Positions 23,428 to 34,607 of a stretch of 64,000 nt of DNA are shown piece by piece (position 1 is the stretch's first letter; every line of letters begins with the position of its first letter). The notes beneath the pieces were generated by a model. That model was given only the letters and a program-made list of their open reading frames with translations. It did not search any database and was not told the origin of the DNA. A program made the position numbers and the translations under genes. Source of the stretch: Euphorbia lathyris (taxonomy: Eukaryota; Streptophyta; Magnoliopsida; Malpighiales; Euphorbiaceae); the NCBI RefSeq assembly GCF_963576675.1, contig NC_088912.1:54522395-54586394 (forward strand), in the 5' to 3' direction.

Positions 23428-24773
23428 TGTTGAAACACCTTTCCACATGATTTTGATTTGACAAAATTATTTAAGTTAATCCCATGATTAAGACAATTAA
23501 ATTTAAGTGCTTTTGTTTAATTGTACTAACGTGTTTGTTCAATGTTGAGTATATTAATAAATGAGAACATGAATAAAAAATAAGACAGAACGAAGTCAGC
23601 ATGAGCCACAGAAGCTGAGTAGGACACAACTCAGCATCATAAAAGAAAAGTCTTCTTCAGAACAAACGCTTGAAGGCAAAGCCGACCGAGGAAGCTGAGT
23701 AGAACGTAACTCAGCCTCGTCAAAGGAGATCTTAAAGACAACGTCAAACAAGTTGAGCTGAGTGCAGCACCAATGATCCGTTGACTAGAAGACAAAGTCC
23801 GACAAAGGTCTACACCAATTCAGGAGCCTCGGAATTACACCAAGAGACCTTTTCGAGATGCATGGATCAACTGGCGTTTGGCAAGAAGACAAACCTCGCG
23901 CTAGAAGACGAAGCCTGGCGCAAAAAGACGAAACTGGCAAGCCTGACGCCTGCTATATTCAAATGACAGGATTGGCCTGCAATTCTGAATGCTGACCAAT
24001 GAATGACACAAGAAGACCGTTTGAATGCAACAGATATGTCCGAATTCAAATCATTGAAGCTTCAGAAATTGCTATAAAAGGACAAGTTCATCACTTGGAT
24101 CCTTTGCCGAATTACAAAAGAGAAAAGACAAGCAAGATCTTCACTAAGTTAAAAGATCCAAAAGAGAAGCTGTCTGATTAAGAAAAAGCAAGTTCTTACA
24201 CCCAATTCCAATCTTTGTGTAAAAGTCTAGAGTGAATTTGTATTCATCTAAAGTGTTCTTCATTTAGAGAGAACAATCTTGTATCAACTCTAAAGGTTAG
24301 AAGAGTGGTGCTGAGTACTCGGTTTTAGTACTCAGTGGTAGAGAAAATCTGAGTGTTCGGTTATAGCGCTTAGTAGGGTTGAGTAGACGAATAGAGGAAG
24401 GTACTCTTGCATACTCAACTGCTTGTAAACAGTTTGTGCTGTACCTTTAAAGAGCTCAGTATTGGATTGAAAAAGCCCGGAAGGATTCTGGGGACTTGAC
24501 GTAGGTGGTGAGGCCGAACCAGGATAAGTCTGCTGAGTAATTTCTAACCCTTTCTCTTGATATATATATATGTATGTGTTGCTTGCTTAAATTGCTCAGT
24601 ATATAATTTGTATAAAGCCGACGCTGAGTAATCTGAGTGTTGAGTTGGAAGCTGACCTAAAGCTGAGTTAAATTATCAAACATTCAATTAAGTCAGCCTT
24701 ATTAAGCGAAAAAGTTATATTAGTTCCTAACCCCCCCTTGGAACTAATCCTATTACATTACACGGGACCAACA
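23428..24773 (+). repeat. 3' LTR of the outer Sirevirus
   Basis: 1,346 bp, partner of 1326-2795. It lacks about 88 bp that the 5' LTR has between GCTGACTTAAAG and CTGATCTAAAG. That segment is bounded by near-identical short repeats, which suggests a deletion between them. TATAAAAG at 24073-24080. Confidence 0.9.
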
Positions 24774-26262
24774 TGAGGTGGCTTATGAAAATCTCGTAAA
24801 AAAGGTTGTGCAGCAGCAAGCAGGCGAGATGGTTCAGGTGCAGTAGGAAACTAGGTGATTACTTTTAGACCCGGGCTTATATACTGGGGAGGAAAACACT
24901 ATTTCTAAGAAAGGAGATTTGATTCTAAACGGTAGTCCGTAGAAACAAGAGGGGGAAATTGAGGATTTTGATCGCCCTCCATCCCTAGGGATGAATAACA
25001 TTGTTCACAGGCTTGAAGATGTGGACATGGCTTCGGAATCGTTGTCTACCGGTACTAAGTCTTAGGCGGATTTAGCAAAAGATGATGATAATAGCTGGAA
25101 TACAGTGAGCAATCAGAAAACAAAAAGCAGAGAGTGAATAATGTCCACTACAAAGAATTTACCATCTCGTGCCAAGTGAGCCAGTAAGCCTCTGGTCTGT
25201 TTTAAATGATTATTTTGTACTGGAATTACAGGGGTATTCTTAATAGGGATACTCAAAATTTTCTTTTTAGTTTATGTTCGTTGCATAAACTAGATTTGCT
25301 TTGCCTCACGAAACCTATGGTGGAATTCACCTCGGTTCAAGGAGGGTTTTGGAACAGCTTGGGACTTTTTTTAATTGCTGTGAATAACCGTAGTTTTCCA
25401 TCTCTGTGGGTTCTTGGTACATCTCAGTTTAGTTCTGCTCTGGTCTGTAATCGACATGAGCAATATGTTTTATTACATTTACAAAACTCGGCTTCTTATG
25501 TATGCTTTGTGTATGGAAGTGTGTGGTCTAATCGCAGGGTGGCTATGTTCGAGGATATTCTAGATCAGATTAACCGTTTGGCGAGTCAGTGGATCATGAT
25601 TGGGGACTTTAACGCGATCTTGTGTTCTCATGAAAAGCTTAGCCGGGCTCCGACTCTTAGGCCCTACAGGGAATTTAGTAGTTTCATTGATGATGGCATG
25701 CTCATGGATTGCTCAGTTAGCGGGGCTTTTTATACTTGGTCAAATGGTCGCTATGGGTCATTAAGGGTAAATCTCGACTTGACAGAGTGCTCCTATCCTC
25801 TGATTTTTTGGATTTCTAGAATTTTTACAGCTGCATTGCCCTTTTGCGGCATCATTCGGATCATAGTCCGTTGATTTTCAGCTGTTCAAAGGGTCCGCGT
25901 AAGTCTTCACGCTTCAGGTTTCAAACTATAAGGCTTCAACATCCGAGTCTTAGGGAGATGATTGCAGGGTTTTAGACTGAAACACATCCTACTCTTCCGT
26001 CAATGCAGCATCTCAGTGATAAGCTTAGTCGGCTGCGTCGTTTGCTTCGGAAATGGAATAGAGAGATTTTTGGTGATTTTAATAGGGACATTTCGTCAGT
26101 GGAAGAAAATCTTGCTAGGATCCAATCATCTATATCGGTGCAGGGTTATACATTGGCTCTCCATCAAGAGGAATTAGTTGTGCACTCATAGCTTGATAGT
26201 TTGCTTCACCGTAAGGAGGTTTATCTTCATGAAAAGAGTCAGGTGAAATGGTTGAAGGATTG
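24774..26262 (+). pseudogene. LINE: end of ORF1 and start of ORF2 (endonuclease)
   Basis: Right half of the LINE split by the Sirevirus. The first codons (VAYENLVKKVVQQQ) continue the zinc-knuckle ORF1 at 1325 in frame once one copy of the target duplication is removed. ORF2 starts at 25206 (MIILYWNYRGILNRD) and encodes an AP-endonuclease-type domain with CLTKPMV and MIGDFNAI. After a stop at 25874 other frames give SRFRFQTI-like and LHEKSQVKWLKDC pieces, typical of the segment before RT. The LINE ends abruptly at about 26262 against an unrelated LTR fragment, so RT is absent. Confidence 0.82.
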
Positions 26263-26700
26263 TAGGTTCTTAAGCACCCGTAAGTTTAAGATTGTAAGTT
26301 TCTCAATTGTACTTGTAAAAATTAAGGAGAGAGTTTCTCAAATACTCGGTAAGTTTTGAGAGAAGTGAATATCAATGAGATATTTACTTGGGTAGCTTTT
26401 AGATTGTAAACGCTCCACATACTTAACTATTGCCTGGTAAAAGAATCATAGTGAAAAATCTCGATAGATTCTTTTGGGGACAAGACGTAGGCCGTATTTG
26501 CCAAACCTGTATAAATCATCGTGGCTAAGATTCTCTATTCCTACTCTTTTAATTACTGTCAATTTATTTATGTGGAAATATTTAACTGTGATCAATTTTA
26601 TATTTGCTCAAAACATTTTTGAACAAAAAGACAGTATTAAATATCTTTCACTAAAAATATTTAATTTGCACAATTATTTAATTCCGTAAAAATATTCAAG
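26263..26700 (+). repeat. Fragment of another copia LTR (R-U5-like end)
   Basis: Contains GGGGACAAGACGTAGGCC followed by ACCTGTATAAATC, which resembles the GGGGACTGGACGTAGGCGG segment in the Sirevirus LTRs here but is otherwise diverged. It lies at the break of the LINE. No partner LTR or primer site is visible, so it is a truncated remnant of a related lineage. Confidence 0.5.
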
Positions 26701-27288
26701 TGTGCAAATTAAGTATACTAAGCATAAAATTATTTGAGTTGAAAGATAAAATTTTAAAATGGTAATAAACATTAATGAGCCCCTAGTATTTATATAGTCA
26801 TATTGGGCCAACATCCAAATATAAGCAGCGCTATAAACTCCTAAATGTACTTGAGGCTTGCTTCTCCCAGATTTTAGAAGCTTGAAGACTATTGTAACTT
26901 TTACAAAAGAAGCCACTTCCAATTTTTATCTGAAAATAGATCCTCTATGAAACATTGTAAATAATTTTTCTTTTATATAAAATTGAGTGAATAGCACGAT
27001 CGTAACTTTCCCCAGATATGCAACATCAAAATTTGGAGCTGCGAGGAACTATGGACATGGACCTACAATTATGGCTTTTATCCTCTAGACTTAAGTATGA
27101 GAAGGACAATGACTGCTCTGCCCCCTCACCAAGTATCAAAAATTCTATCTTTTAGCCTTTTGATTGTTCTTTCACTTCTTGATCAATCACGTTCACGTGC
27201 TCCACTTTTCCAGTTCTTTGAAACAAAGCCTCCCAAAGCAAGAAGAAGACACTTCAGACTGTTGCTACCAACTTTGTGATGACTGTAA
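26701..27288. other. Unassigned AT-rich sequence before the copia element
   Basis: No recognised domain. A short plus-strand frame at 27097-27279 begins with a hydrophobic stretch but has no similarity I can name. The last five bases, TGTAA, are the left target duplication of the following element. Confidence 0.4.
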
Positions 27289-27736
27289 TGTTGGATTAAA
27301 ATCCAACATTATGGGCTTTACATGTATAATTGTAATTATGGGCTATCATATGTATGAGCCCGATTAAGTGATCTAAATTAGTTTATGGGCCTGTGGCATA
27401 TATAATGGGTATGGGCTTAAATATGTGTAGATACCCAGTTGTAATTTACTAATACTATGATGGACAGATTAGTAATTGCGACAATTAGGTTTTCAGTATA
27501 AATATAAGGTTATGGTCCCTAGGGCATCAGCATTCTGAAATCTACAGCCTTCCCCATCAAGTGTAGATGTGCTAGTTGCTTTTAGCCCTAGAAGACCAAT
27601 CAACCTAAGGTGTCTCTGATTCTCTTCAATCTCTGCGCTATGTATTCAGGTACGCTTCCGCTTTAGATCTTAATGGATTAACATGAGTTTATGATCTTGT
27701 GGTTTGTGGATCTAATTCCAATAAGTATTTCCAACA
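27289..27736 (+). repeat. 5' LTR of the non-autonomous copia element
   Basis: 448 bp. It starts with a small hairpin (TGTTGGATTAAAATCCAACA). TATAAATA is at about 27499. It differs from the 3' LTR at four sites, visible near 27474, 27488, 27506 and 27655. Confidence 0.92.
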
Positions 27737-27738
27737 AG

Positions 27739-27750
27739 TGGTATCAGAGC
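27739..27750 (+). promoter_or_regulatory. Primer binding site of the non-autonomous copia element
   Basis: TGGTATCAGAGC, complementary to the initiator-Met tRNA 3' end, two bases after the LTR. Confidence 0.88.
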
Positions 27751-28219
27751 TACTCATGGTAGATTCATTGAGATTTTATTTTACTTCGATGAAAGGTTTT
27801 TCTTTTGGTTTTCGCCAATCTTATGCTAACGATTTAGGAATCAATATTAATTGATCCAGAGACATTCAATTGAATATCAATATTCTTTTAAATTTGGTTT
27901 TCTTATGTTTTAGTTTATAAATGTTTTCAGTACATCGTTTTTTTTTCCTTTGTTTCTAAACGTGGAAAAATCTTATGGTCTTGCTTTTGGATCAAGTTTT
28001 TTTTTACTTGTATGTTATGGATTGAGAATCGCTTATGATATCTATTTTTATTTTTGAGTTTTTAAACATTGATTCAAAGATTTTAATTTGATGAACTCTT
28101 CAAACTTTTCAGTTGATTTGTTTTATTACAAATCAAAATTTTTAGATATTAATGTCTTTTATATTGTTTTTTAATTCATAAAAACTTCATAATTTTAGAC
28201 TTTTGAAGTTTTTGTGTTT

Positions 28220-28580
28220 TAATATTTCGGTTACAAAAAATATTTGTACCAACTTTGGTATTTTGATCAAATTAAAGTTTTGGTTACAATTGTTTTTATA
28301 ACAACTTTGGTATTTCGGTTACATTAATAGTTATAAATTTTTATAACAATTTTGGTATTTATTTCCTCATATTCATGTGTTGGTTATAAGTTTTTTTTAA
28401 TAACTTCAGTATTTATTTATGCACATTAATGTGTTGGTTATAAATTTTAATAATAACTTCAGTATTTATTTCTTTATGGTTGGGTAATAAAGTTTTGTAA
28501 CAATTTCAAAATTTATTCCTTACATTAGTGTTTCGGTTACAACATTTTTGTAATAACTTTTGTATTTATTAAACATTAAT
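28220..28580 (+). repeat. Degenerate tandem repeats of about 60 bp
   Basis: Repeated units of the type TTGGTTATAA...TAATAACTTCAGTATTTATTT recur about five to six times with drift. They lie where gag would be expected and are non-coding. A second feature, a direct repeat of about 200 bp, follows at 28648-28850 and 29318-29520 (both include CCAAAGA...TTTATTATTTGA and GTGCTAGGT). Confidence 0.7.
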
Positions 28581-29639
28581 GTTTTGATTTTGAAATTGAT
28601 TTATGATTCGGTTTTAAGTTCTAAAAAATTTCAAATCATGGTATAAATGTCAATTAAATATGTAACAACTATTTGAGTTTTCATGTAAATATTAAACTTA
28701 TCCAAAGATATGTTTATTATTTGATATGATTTATTGTTAATATTTGATTGATACAATAAGATTACCACTTACAAGTTAATATTTATGTCCAAAGACAAAA
28801 TATTAATGTTGTGCTAGGTGTCTTATAATGAGATTAACTTTGATTTGATTTTTTTTATTTGCCCATTTTTCTGATAATAAACTTTTGTGATTTTATTTGA
28901 GACAAATATATAATATTGGGCGATTATGTGAATTAAAGAAAAAAATAATTTGGGCATAATCATTTTATGCAGTTATTTAGTTTCGATGACCATACTTTTG
29001 TTATGAGAGTTTGTTATGACTAAATATTTATATATTGTCAAAAATATTGTTGGTTTTTAAGTTATATATGACAATATATAAATATTAAAGTTTTTTTTAT
29101 GGTCAATTATGTATACTTGTCTCATTTGTATTCAAGTCATGGTTATAGACGTTTTATATAAATTAGTTTAAGCAACATCCCGCCAAAGTGGGCTCTCTTG
29201 TGGAGATTAATTTGATATATAACATCTATTCGGTTTTGTGTGTCTGTAAATTCATGCGGATATTACCCGGCCCAAAGGAAGGCTAATATTTGGCCGAATT
29301 ACATACACACATGTGGCAATAAATATGTAACAATTATCTAGTTTTCCATGTGAATAATAAATTTTTCCAAAGATGATTTATTATTTGACAGGACTTATTG
29401 TTAATATTTGATTGCTACAACAAGATGGCCACTTACGAGTTAGTATTTTTGTCCAAAGATAAAATATTAATGTCGTGCTAGGTATCTTGTGATGGGATTT
29501 GCCATGATTTGATTTTTCTGTCTGCCCTAATTCAAATATATATAACTTATGCGAGCTTGTTAACTTCTCTGTTATTGAATTTGCTGCCATTATATTTGCT
29601 CATAATTAATTCAAGTTGCATATTGAATTATGTTATTTA

Positions 29640-29720
29640 AGGTTTGAAAGAGAACATTATGCTAGTTCTCAATATTAAGTTTTGAAAGAGAACATTATGT
29701 TAGTTCTCAATATTGTTGAT
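29640..29720 (+). repeat. Two-copy tandem repeat with AGAGAACATTATG
   Basis: GAAAGAGAACATTATG followed by TAGTTCTCAATATT occurs twice in a row. No coding meaning is visible. Confidence 0.75.
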
Positions 29721-30143
29721 CTGGGCATTGTATTAGGAATTGATTAATTCACTGTCGTAATGACATCCGGTACTGATAATGATAAAATTCATCATTGGAA
29801 GTGAGAAGATCAAATTGCATGAGTCTGATGATCATGAAATGTTTCATTCAAGAAGTTTTAAGGGCATTATATTGACTTATGAGATATCTACAGATAAGGT
29901 TTCTTTGCTGAAATTGAGAAAAGATTTGCAAAGAATAAACATGATGATACCATTAAGGATAAGGAAAATGAAACATTATGGAGCACATTATAGAGATGTC
30001 TCATCTTGCTTTTAAGTTAAATACACTTTAAGTTGCAGTTGTCTAATGACATGCTCGTGTATAAGGTTGTAATTTATCTTATTGCACAATTTGATAAATT
30101 TAAGATGAGCTATAATTGTCATAAGGTCAAAAGGATATAAGAT

Positions 30144-30710
30144 GTGCTCATTTTTGAAGTTAATTTATCTCCAGTACCTGGACATACTTTGTGGGTAGAT
30201 TCTGGTGCTACTACTCACATTAGTGTGTCCATGCAAGGTTGCCTAAGCTGCCGAAAGCCAAATGATGGTGAAAGACACATCTATGTGGGAGATGGCAAGG
30301 CAGTAGAAGTAGAGGCAATAGGCATATTTAGGTTACTTTTGAAAACTAGTGCTTATTTAGATTTGAATGAGACTTTTATTGTGTCGTCTTTTAGACGGAA
30401 TTTGGTTTTATTTCTACTTTGGACAAGTTTGGTTATTGTTCATTTGGAAATAGGAAATTGAGTTTTTTTTTTCAAAATTCAGTTACCATTGGCACTGGTT
30501 CTTTATCTATTTATGATTATCTTTATATGCTTGGTGCAGTTTCTTCTTATAATGAAACCTAGTACACGTGGTGTGGTATGAAGAGAAAATTAAATTATGA
30601 GAATTCTGCTATTGTGGTACAAAAGATTAGGACACATTTCTCAAGAGAGAATTGAAAGGCTTGTGTCTTATGGAATTCTCAATTCCCTTGATTTCTCAAA
30701 ATTTTAATAT
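30144..30710 (+). pseudogene. Copia protease and pre-integrase remnant
   Basis: A 105-residue frame contains WVDSGATTHIS (about 30192-30224), the copia protease active site with the catalytic Asp, then IYVGDGKAVEVEAIGIFRL. After frame breaks, HISQERIERLVSYGILNSLDFS-like sequence at about 30630-30705 is the start of the pre-integrase domain. The integrase core and most of RT are missing or unreadable. Confidence 0.75.
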
Positions 30711-30999
30711 ATGTGTCAGTTGCAAGAAGAGGATATACTTCAGCAAGAGAGATATGAATGTGTTTATAAGGCATCCACTTCAAATGATAAAGTTAAGAAA
30801 AATATTAAAGATGCATGTATTGTGTCATTAAAGTGCAAAAGGGACAAAATTCAGAAACTACTTGTTTCTTATGCAATAAAGTTGGACATAATAAAAAGAA
30901 TCATGTAAAAAAAAAACTGTGCTTGGCATATAAAGAAAGGTACACTTTTTTTTTGTTTGTTCTAAGGTTAATTTTTATGCTTGAACACACTTGATGAAT

Positions 31000-31940
31000 T
31001 ATATTTTTGGTATTATTATTCATATTGATGTGTTTGTGCGAGGTTGTCTAACCTAACATTCATTTGATGGTGAAAGATACATCTATATGGGAATGTTAAG
31101 GTAGAAAGTATTGACAATATACATATTAATATTAGGTGGATTTTGGTTTCTATTTTAAACAAATTCAAATATGTTTGTTTAACAATAGGAAATTGTCTTT
31201 ATCAAAATTTAGTTATGATGAACACTATACATTTATTCTTTGAGGATGTTGAGCTTGTAGGGGGAAATATGGTTAAATGATTCCTCATCTAGAAGAACAA
31301 TCTCAACAACCTCAAGAATAAATGTCAGTAAAGTGAAATTCACTAGAGAAATGAGAAATACAATGTTTGATCATTATTTTGTATATCTCTAAGAACATAA
31401 AGATGGTATTGAGTTATCAATGCCTTAAGGAGTTCCAATTCTCGATTGTGGGTTGATGCCATTAATTTAGAGTTTTCAAATCTTGTCAATTTTCTCAAAG
31501 ACAATTATGAAAAGATATAAGGTATTTATTGTTGTCAAAGACTTCAGACGAAAAGAAGACATTATTTGTGAAAAACTTTCTTTCTAGCTTCATTAAAAGA
31601 TTCTTTAAAGTTATAATGGCATTGCTAACTGGTTATGATCACAAATTTCATTAAGTTATTGTCTCATTGATTTTGAGATGAATTTGTTTGATAATTATGT
31701 ATATTTTGGATTCAGTGGGAGGAAATTTATTTTTCTATTTGAGAACTCCAAATCAGGTGATACCCTTATAATTAAAGGAGACGATTTTAGTCTCAAATAG
31801 TGCCCAAACAGTTATACATTATTTTTGTGTGCTCAAGTACGTATGCATTCTGATATGTATTCATATTTGAGGTAATGAGCAGATATGCAAATATTTTAGT
31901 TTTGAAGTTTTAGAAAAGTAGCTAATAAGGTCATGCGCTA
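31000..31940 (+). other. Decayed internal region of the copia element
   Basis: AT-rich, with scattered similarity to the protease region (TTGTGCGAGGTTGTCTAACC, GGTGAAAGATACATCTATATGG near 31040-31090), which suggests a partial internal duplication of 30220-30290. No intact domain. Confidence 0.5.
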
Positions 31941-32345
31941 TTCACATAGAATAAAGCTCGCATATAATATGTCAGAGTCAAATCAAGTAGAGATCATTAT
32001 GTATACTGATTCTGATTATATCGGATGCTCATTTTGTTTAAAGTTCATTTCAGTTTATTAGATGGGTGAATCATTTCTTCCATCATGGAAGCTATATCTG
32101 TAGCGCATTATGAGGCATCTAGTTTTTTGGTTGACTGTGAAATTGTCATTAGGCTGCAATTCAAATATAGAAAGATAATATATTATGACAATAAGTCAAC
32201 ACTTATGTTCTACTAGTAATTAAATATCTAGTAGAGATTTCAGAATGGACCGGTGTCTAATGAGCATATTAGGACAAACTCTATGGATCCGCTCAGTTAA
32301 TGATTATTGCCCATTATCTTTCATGAGCATATTGCTCATTTGGGA
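31941..32345 (+). pseudogene. Copia RNase H and pol C-terminus remnant
   Basis: The RNase H signature YTDSDY is readable near 32000 (TATACTGATTCTGATTAT). At about 32242-32340 two frames read GPVSNEHIRTNSMDPLS and FHEHIAHLGL, the usual C-terminal end of copia pol. Several stops. Confidence 0.7.
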
Positions 32346-32773
32346 CTTGAATTGCTTAAGAAAATTTGAGTTTAGTGGGAGTTTGTATTTTGGATGCTCT
32401 TTAGTTTTAGACATGTTTGTTTATTCGATACCGATTCCAGTTAATAAAGTTTTAAGTTTATTCCATTCTGGAAGTGTTATAGTCTTGATCTCACTAAAGT
32501 AGGACCAGTTGGAAATAGGCATGTTAAGATCACATTACATGTAATTTCCATGCTACACATCCATACTTAATTCATGTCATTTGATTATGCTAACATATGT
32601 GATCATTGTTGGTAAGGTTACACTAAAGGTGATTGATTCTGCTTTGGTTCGATGTTAGTATGATTAATGGACGGAATTGTTGGTATATGCCTATAGTAAA
32701 TATGATAACATATTTTGACGTCATAAAGGATTCATAATTTACAGGAATATACATGTTTCGCCCAGTGGGAGAT

Positions 32774-33221
32774 TGTTGGATTAAAATCCAACATTATGGG
32801 CTTTACATGTATAATTGTAATTATGGGCTATCATATGTATGAGCCCGATTAAGTGATCTAAATTAGTTTATGGGCCTGTGGCATATATAATGGGTATGGG
32901 CTTAAATATGTGTAGATACCCAGTTGTAATTTACTAATACTATGATGGGCAGATTAGTAATTGCGACAATTAAGTTTTCAGTATAAATATAGGGTTATGG
33001 TCCCTAGGGCATCAGCATTCTGAAATCTACAGCCTTCCCCATCAAGTGTAGATGTGCTAGTTGCTTTTAGCCCTAGAAGACCAATCAACCTAAGGTGTCT
33101 CTGATTCTCTTCAATCTCTGCGCTATGTATTCAGGTACGGTTCCGCTTTAGATCTTAATGGATTAACATGAGTTTATGATCTTGTGGTTTGTGGATCTAA
33201 TTCCAATAAGTATTTCCAACA
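32774..33221 (+). repeat. 3' LTR of the non-autonomous copia element
   Basis: 448 bp, preceded by the polypurine tract at 32763-32773 and followed by TSD TGTAA. Confidence 0.92.
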
Positions 33222-33226
33222 TGTAA

Positions 33227-33560
33227 CTCATCCATCAAGTCTGATAAGAAGTAACATATGGGTAAATATCTACAATCGAAATACCTGTATTGCTAATTTT
33301 TTTTTTTATTTTTTTTTTGTAACACTTGTGTTTGTTTTTCTCAAAGAAGAGGAAGAGGTGCCAAAACAATCGATGATGGATTACTAGACCAGCTAGTATG
33401 ACCAAAAGGTCTAGCTATCCGATGAACGGATATCAAGTGATGTTCATATCCCACCACAACTCAATAAAGAATCAAGGGTTTGACTTCCCTTCTTATTATG
33501 CTATAGCCCTTGAGGTAAACATCTAATGTCCCTTGTACCATATTTTCTCACTTTACTCCT
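33227..33560. other. Unassigned sequence with poly-T tract
   Basis: A T-rich run interrupted by a single A at about 33298-33320, then sequence with no recognised domain up to the LINE fragment. Confidence 0.4.
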
Positions 33561-33576
33561 TCCTTAATCTCCTCTT

Positions 33577-34607
33577 ATGCCCCCTTATATTATCCATTTT
33601 ACCACCATCGACGTATCTCTACTCAATGAAAGCAATTGGCACTGGGAAAAATTCGAACACCTCATCCCAATGGAAATATGTTTACAAATAGCTTCTATAA
33701 AAATCGATGTTAAGGGTGAACAAAAGGACGAGGTGATATGGACAAACACACCAGATGGGAACTTCTCGACTAAGACAGCCTATGAGATTACTAGAGGTGA
33801 AGATTGGTGCGATGGCAAGTGGGAATGGAATATGATTTGGAAGATCGAGGTACCCCATAGAATCCATTATTTTCTTTGCTTGTTGGTTCAGGAACAGCTG
33901 CTCACCCAAGTCAAAGGAAGGAGACGCCACCTCGGCCCCCACGTTATGTGTAACCGATGTAACTGGGAGGAAGAAATTCTTATCCACGTGTTTCGTGATT
34001 GTCAAGCCTCAATTCCCCTATGGCAAGAAATTGGTACACTCCAAACATCCCCCAATTTCGGTAATTTAGAGTGGAAGGATTAGTTAAACCTTAATTTAAA
34101 ATATACAAATCCTTCCCTAGAAAATGCAAATTGGATCAGAGTCTTTGCAATCTGCCTTTGGAGCATTTGGAAATGGAAGAACAACTCCATATTTAGGACA
34201 GATATGGAAACTATACAAGGTAAAATAAAATTCATCAAAAACTATATAGTGAATTGTGTGGAAGCAAGGGAAGATCAAGACTATAGGCCTAAACAATTGC
34301 CTCGGGAAACATGGATCAATTGGACCAAGCTAAATAATCAGTGGTGTAAGCCCAACACAGATGGATCGTGCAACACAATTCAAATACCATCACTGTAGGC
34401 GGCTTGGTAAAAGACACTAATGGTAAATGGATATTTGGATTCAAACAAAACATCGGTATAGGGGACAACTTTATAGCAGAGCTCTAGGGAATCCACACAG
34501 GTTTGAAATTAGCATTGGAAAAACAGACAGATTTCATAGCAGTAGAATCATATTGTAAGGAAGTCATCCAACTCCTCAACAGTCGATTCCAAGAACATCC
34601 ACGTCAC
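33577..34607 (+). pseudogene. LINE 3' fragment: zf-RVT and RNase H
   Basis: A 168-residue frame (33577-34083) matches the zinc-binding reverse-transcriptase-associated domain of plant LINEs (FSTKTAYEITRG, WKIEVPHRIHYFLC, CNRCNWEEEILIHVFRDC with the Cys/His pattern). Further on, WCKPNTDGSCN (about 34342-34374) begins an RNase H of the RVT_3 type. Later frames give AVESYCKEVIQLLNSRFQEHP. Stops and frame changes make it dead. It is cut at 34607 by a solo LTR. Confidence 0.8.

Larger units (their letters stand above)
1326..24773 (+). mobile_element. Outer Sirevirus-type Ty1/copia retrotransposon, interrupted by a second copy
   Basis: The LTRs begin TGTTG and end CAACA. They are followed by an initiator-Met primer site, gag, pol in copia order (protease, integrase, RT, RNase H), an extra 3' ORF and repeated GGGGGAG polypurine boxes. 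The extra ORF and the multiplied polypurine boxes are known Sirevirus traits. Flanks are GGAGG (1321-1325) and TGAGG (24774-24778), a 5-bp target duplication with one mismatch. Total length is 23,448 bp; subtracting the inner copy (11120-23030) leaves about 11.5 kb. It inserted into a LINE ORF1. All ORFs are broken. Confidence 0.9.
27289..33221 (+). mobile_element. Non-autonomous Ty1/copia element with near-identical LTRs
   Basis: 5,933 bp. Both LTRs are 448 bp (27289-27736 and 32774-33221), starting TGTTGG and ending CCAACA. TSD TGTAA stands at 27284-27288 and 33222-33226. Initiator-Met primer site at 27739, polypurine tract GTGGGAGAT next to the 3' LTR. The LTRs differ at four positions by eye. 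The inside holds no recognisable gag and only decayed scraps of protease, pre-integrase, RNase H and the pol C-terminus. The element looks recently moved yet cannot encode its own proteins. Confidence 0.92.

Noticed and set aside
26674..26922. 82-residue minus-strand ORF
   Set aside because: AT-rich, no domain, no context.
27097..27279. Small secreted peptide gene
   Set aside because: It begins with a hydrophobic stretch, but there is no recognised family, the ORF is short and it ends just before the target site of an LTR element.
28220..28580. CRISPR-like array
   Set aside because: Units drift and have no constant repeat with unique spacers; this is a plant retrotransposon.
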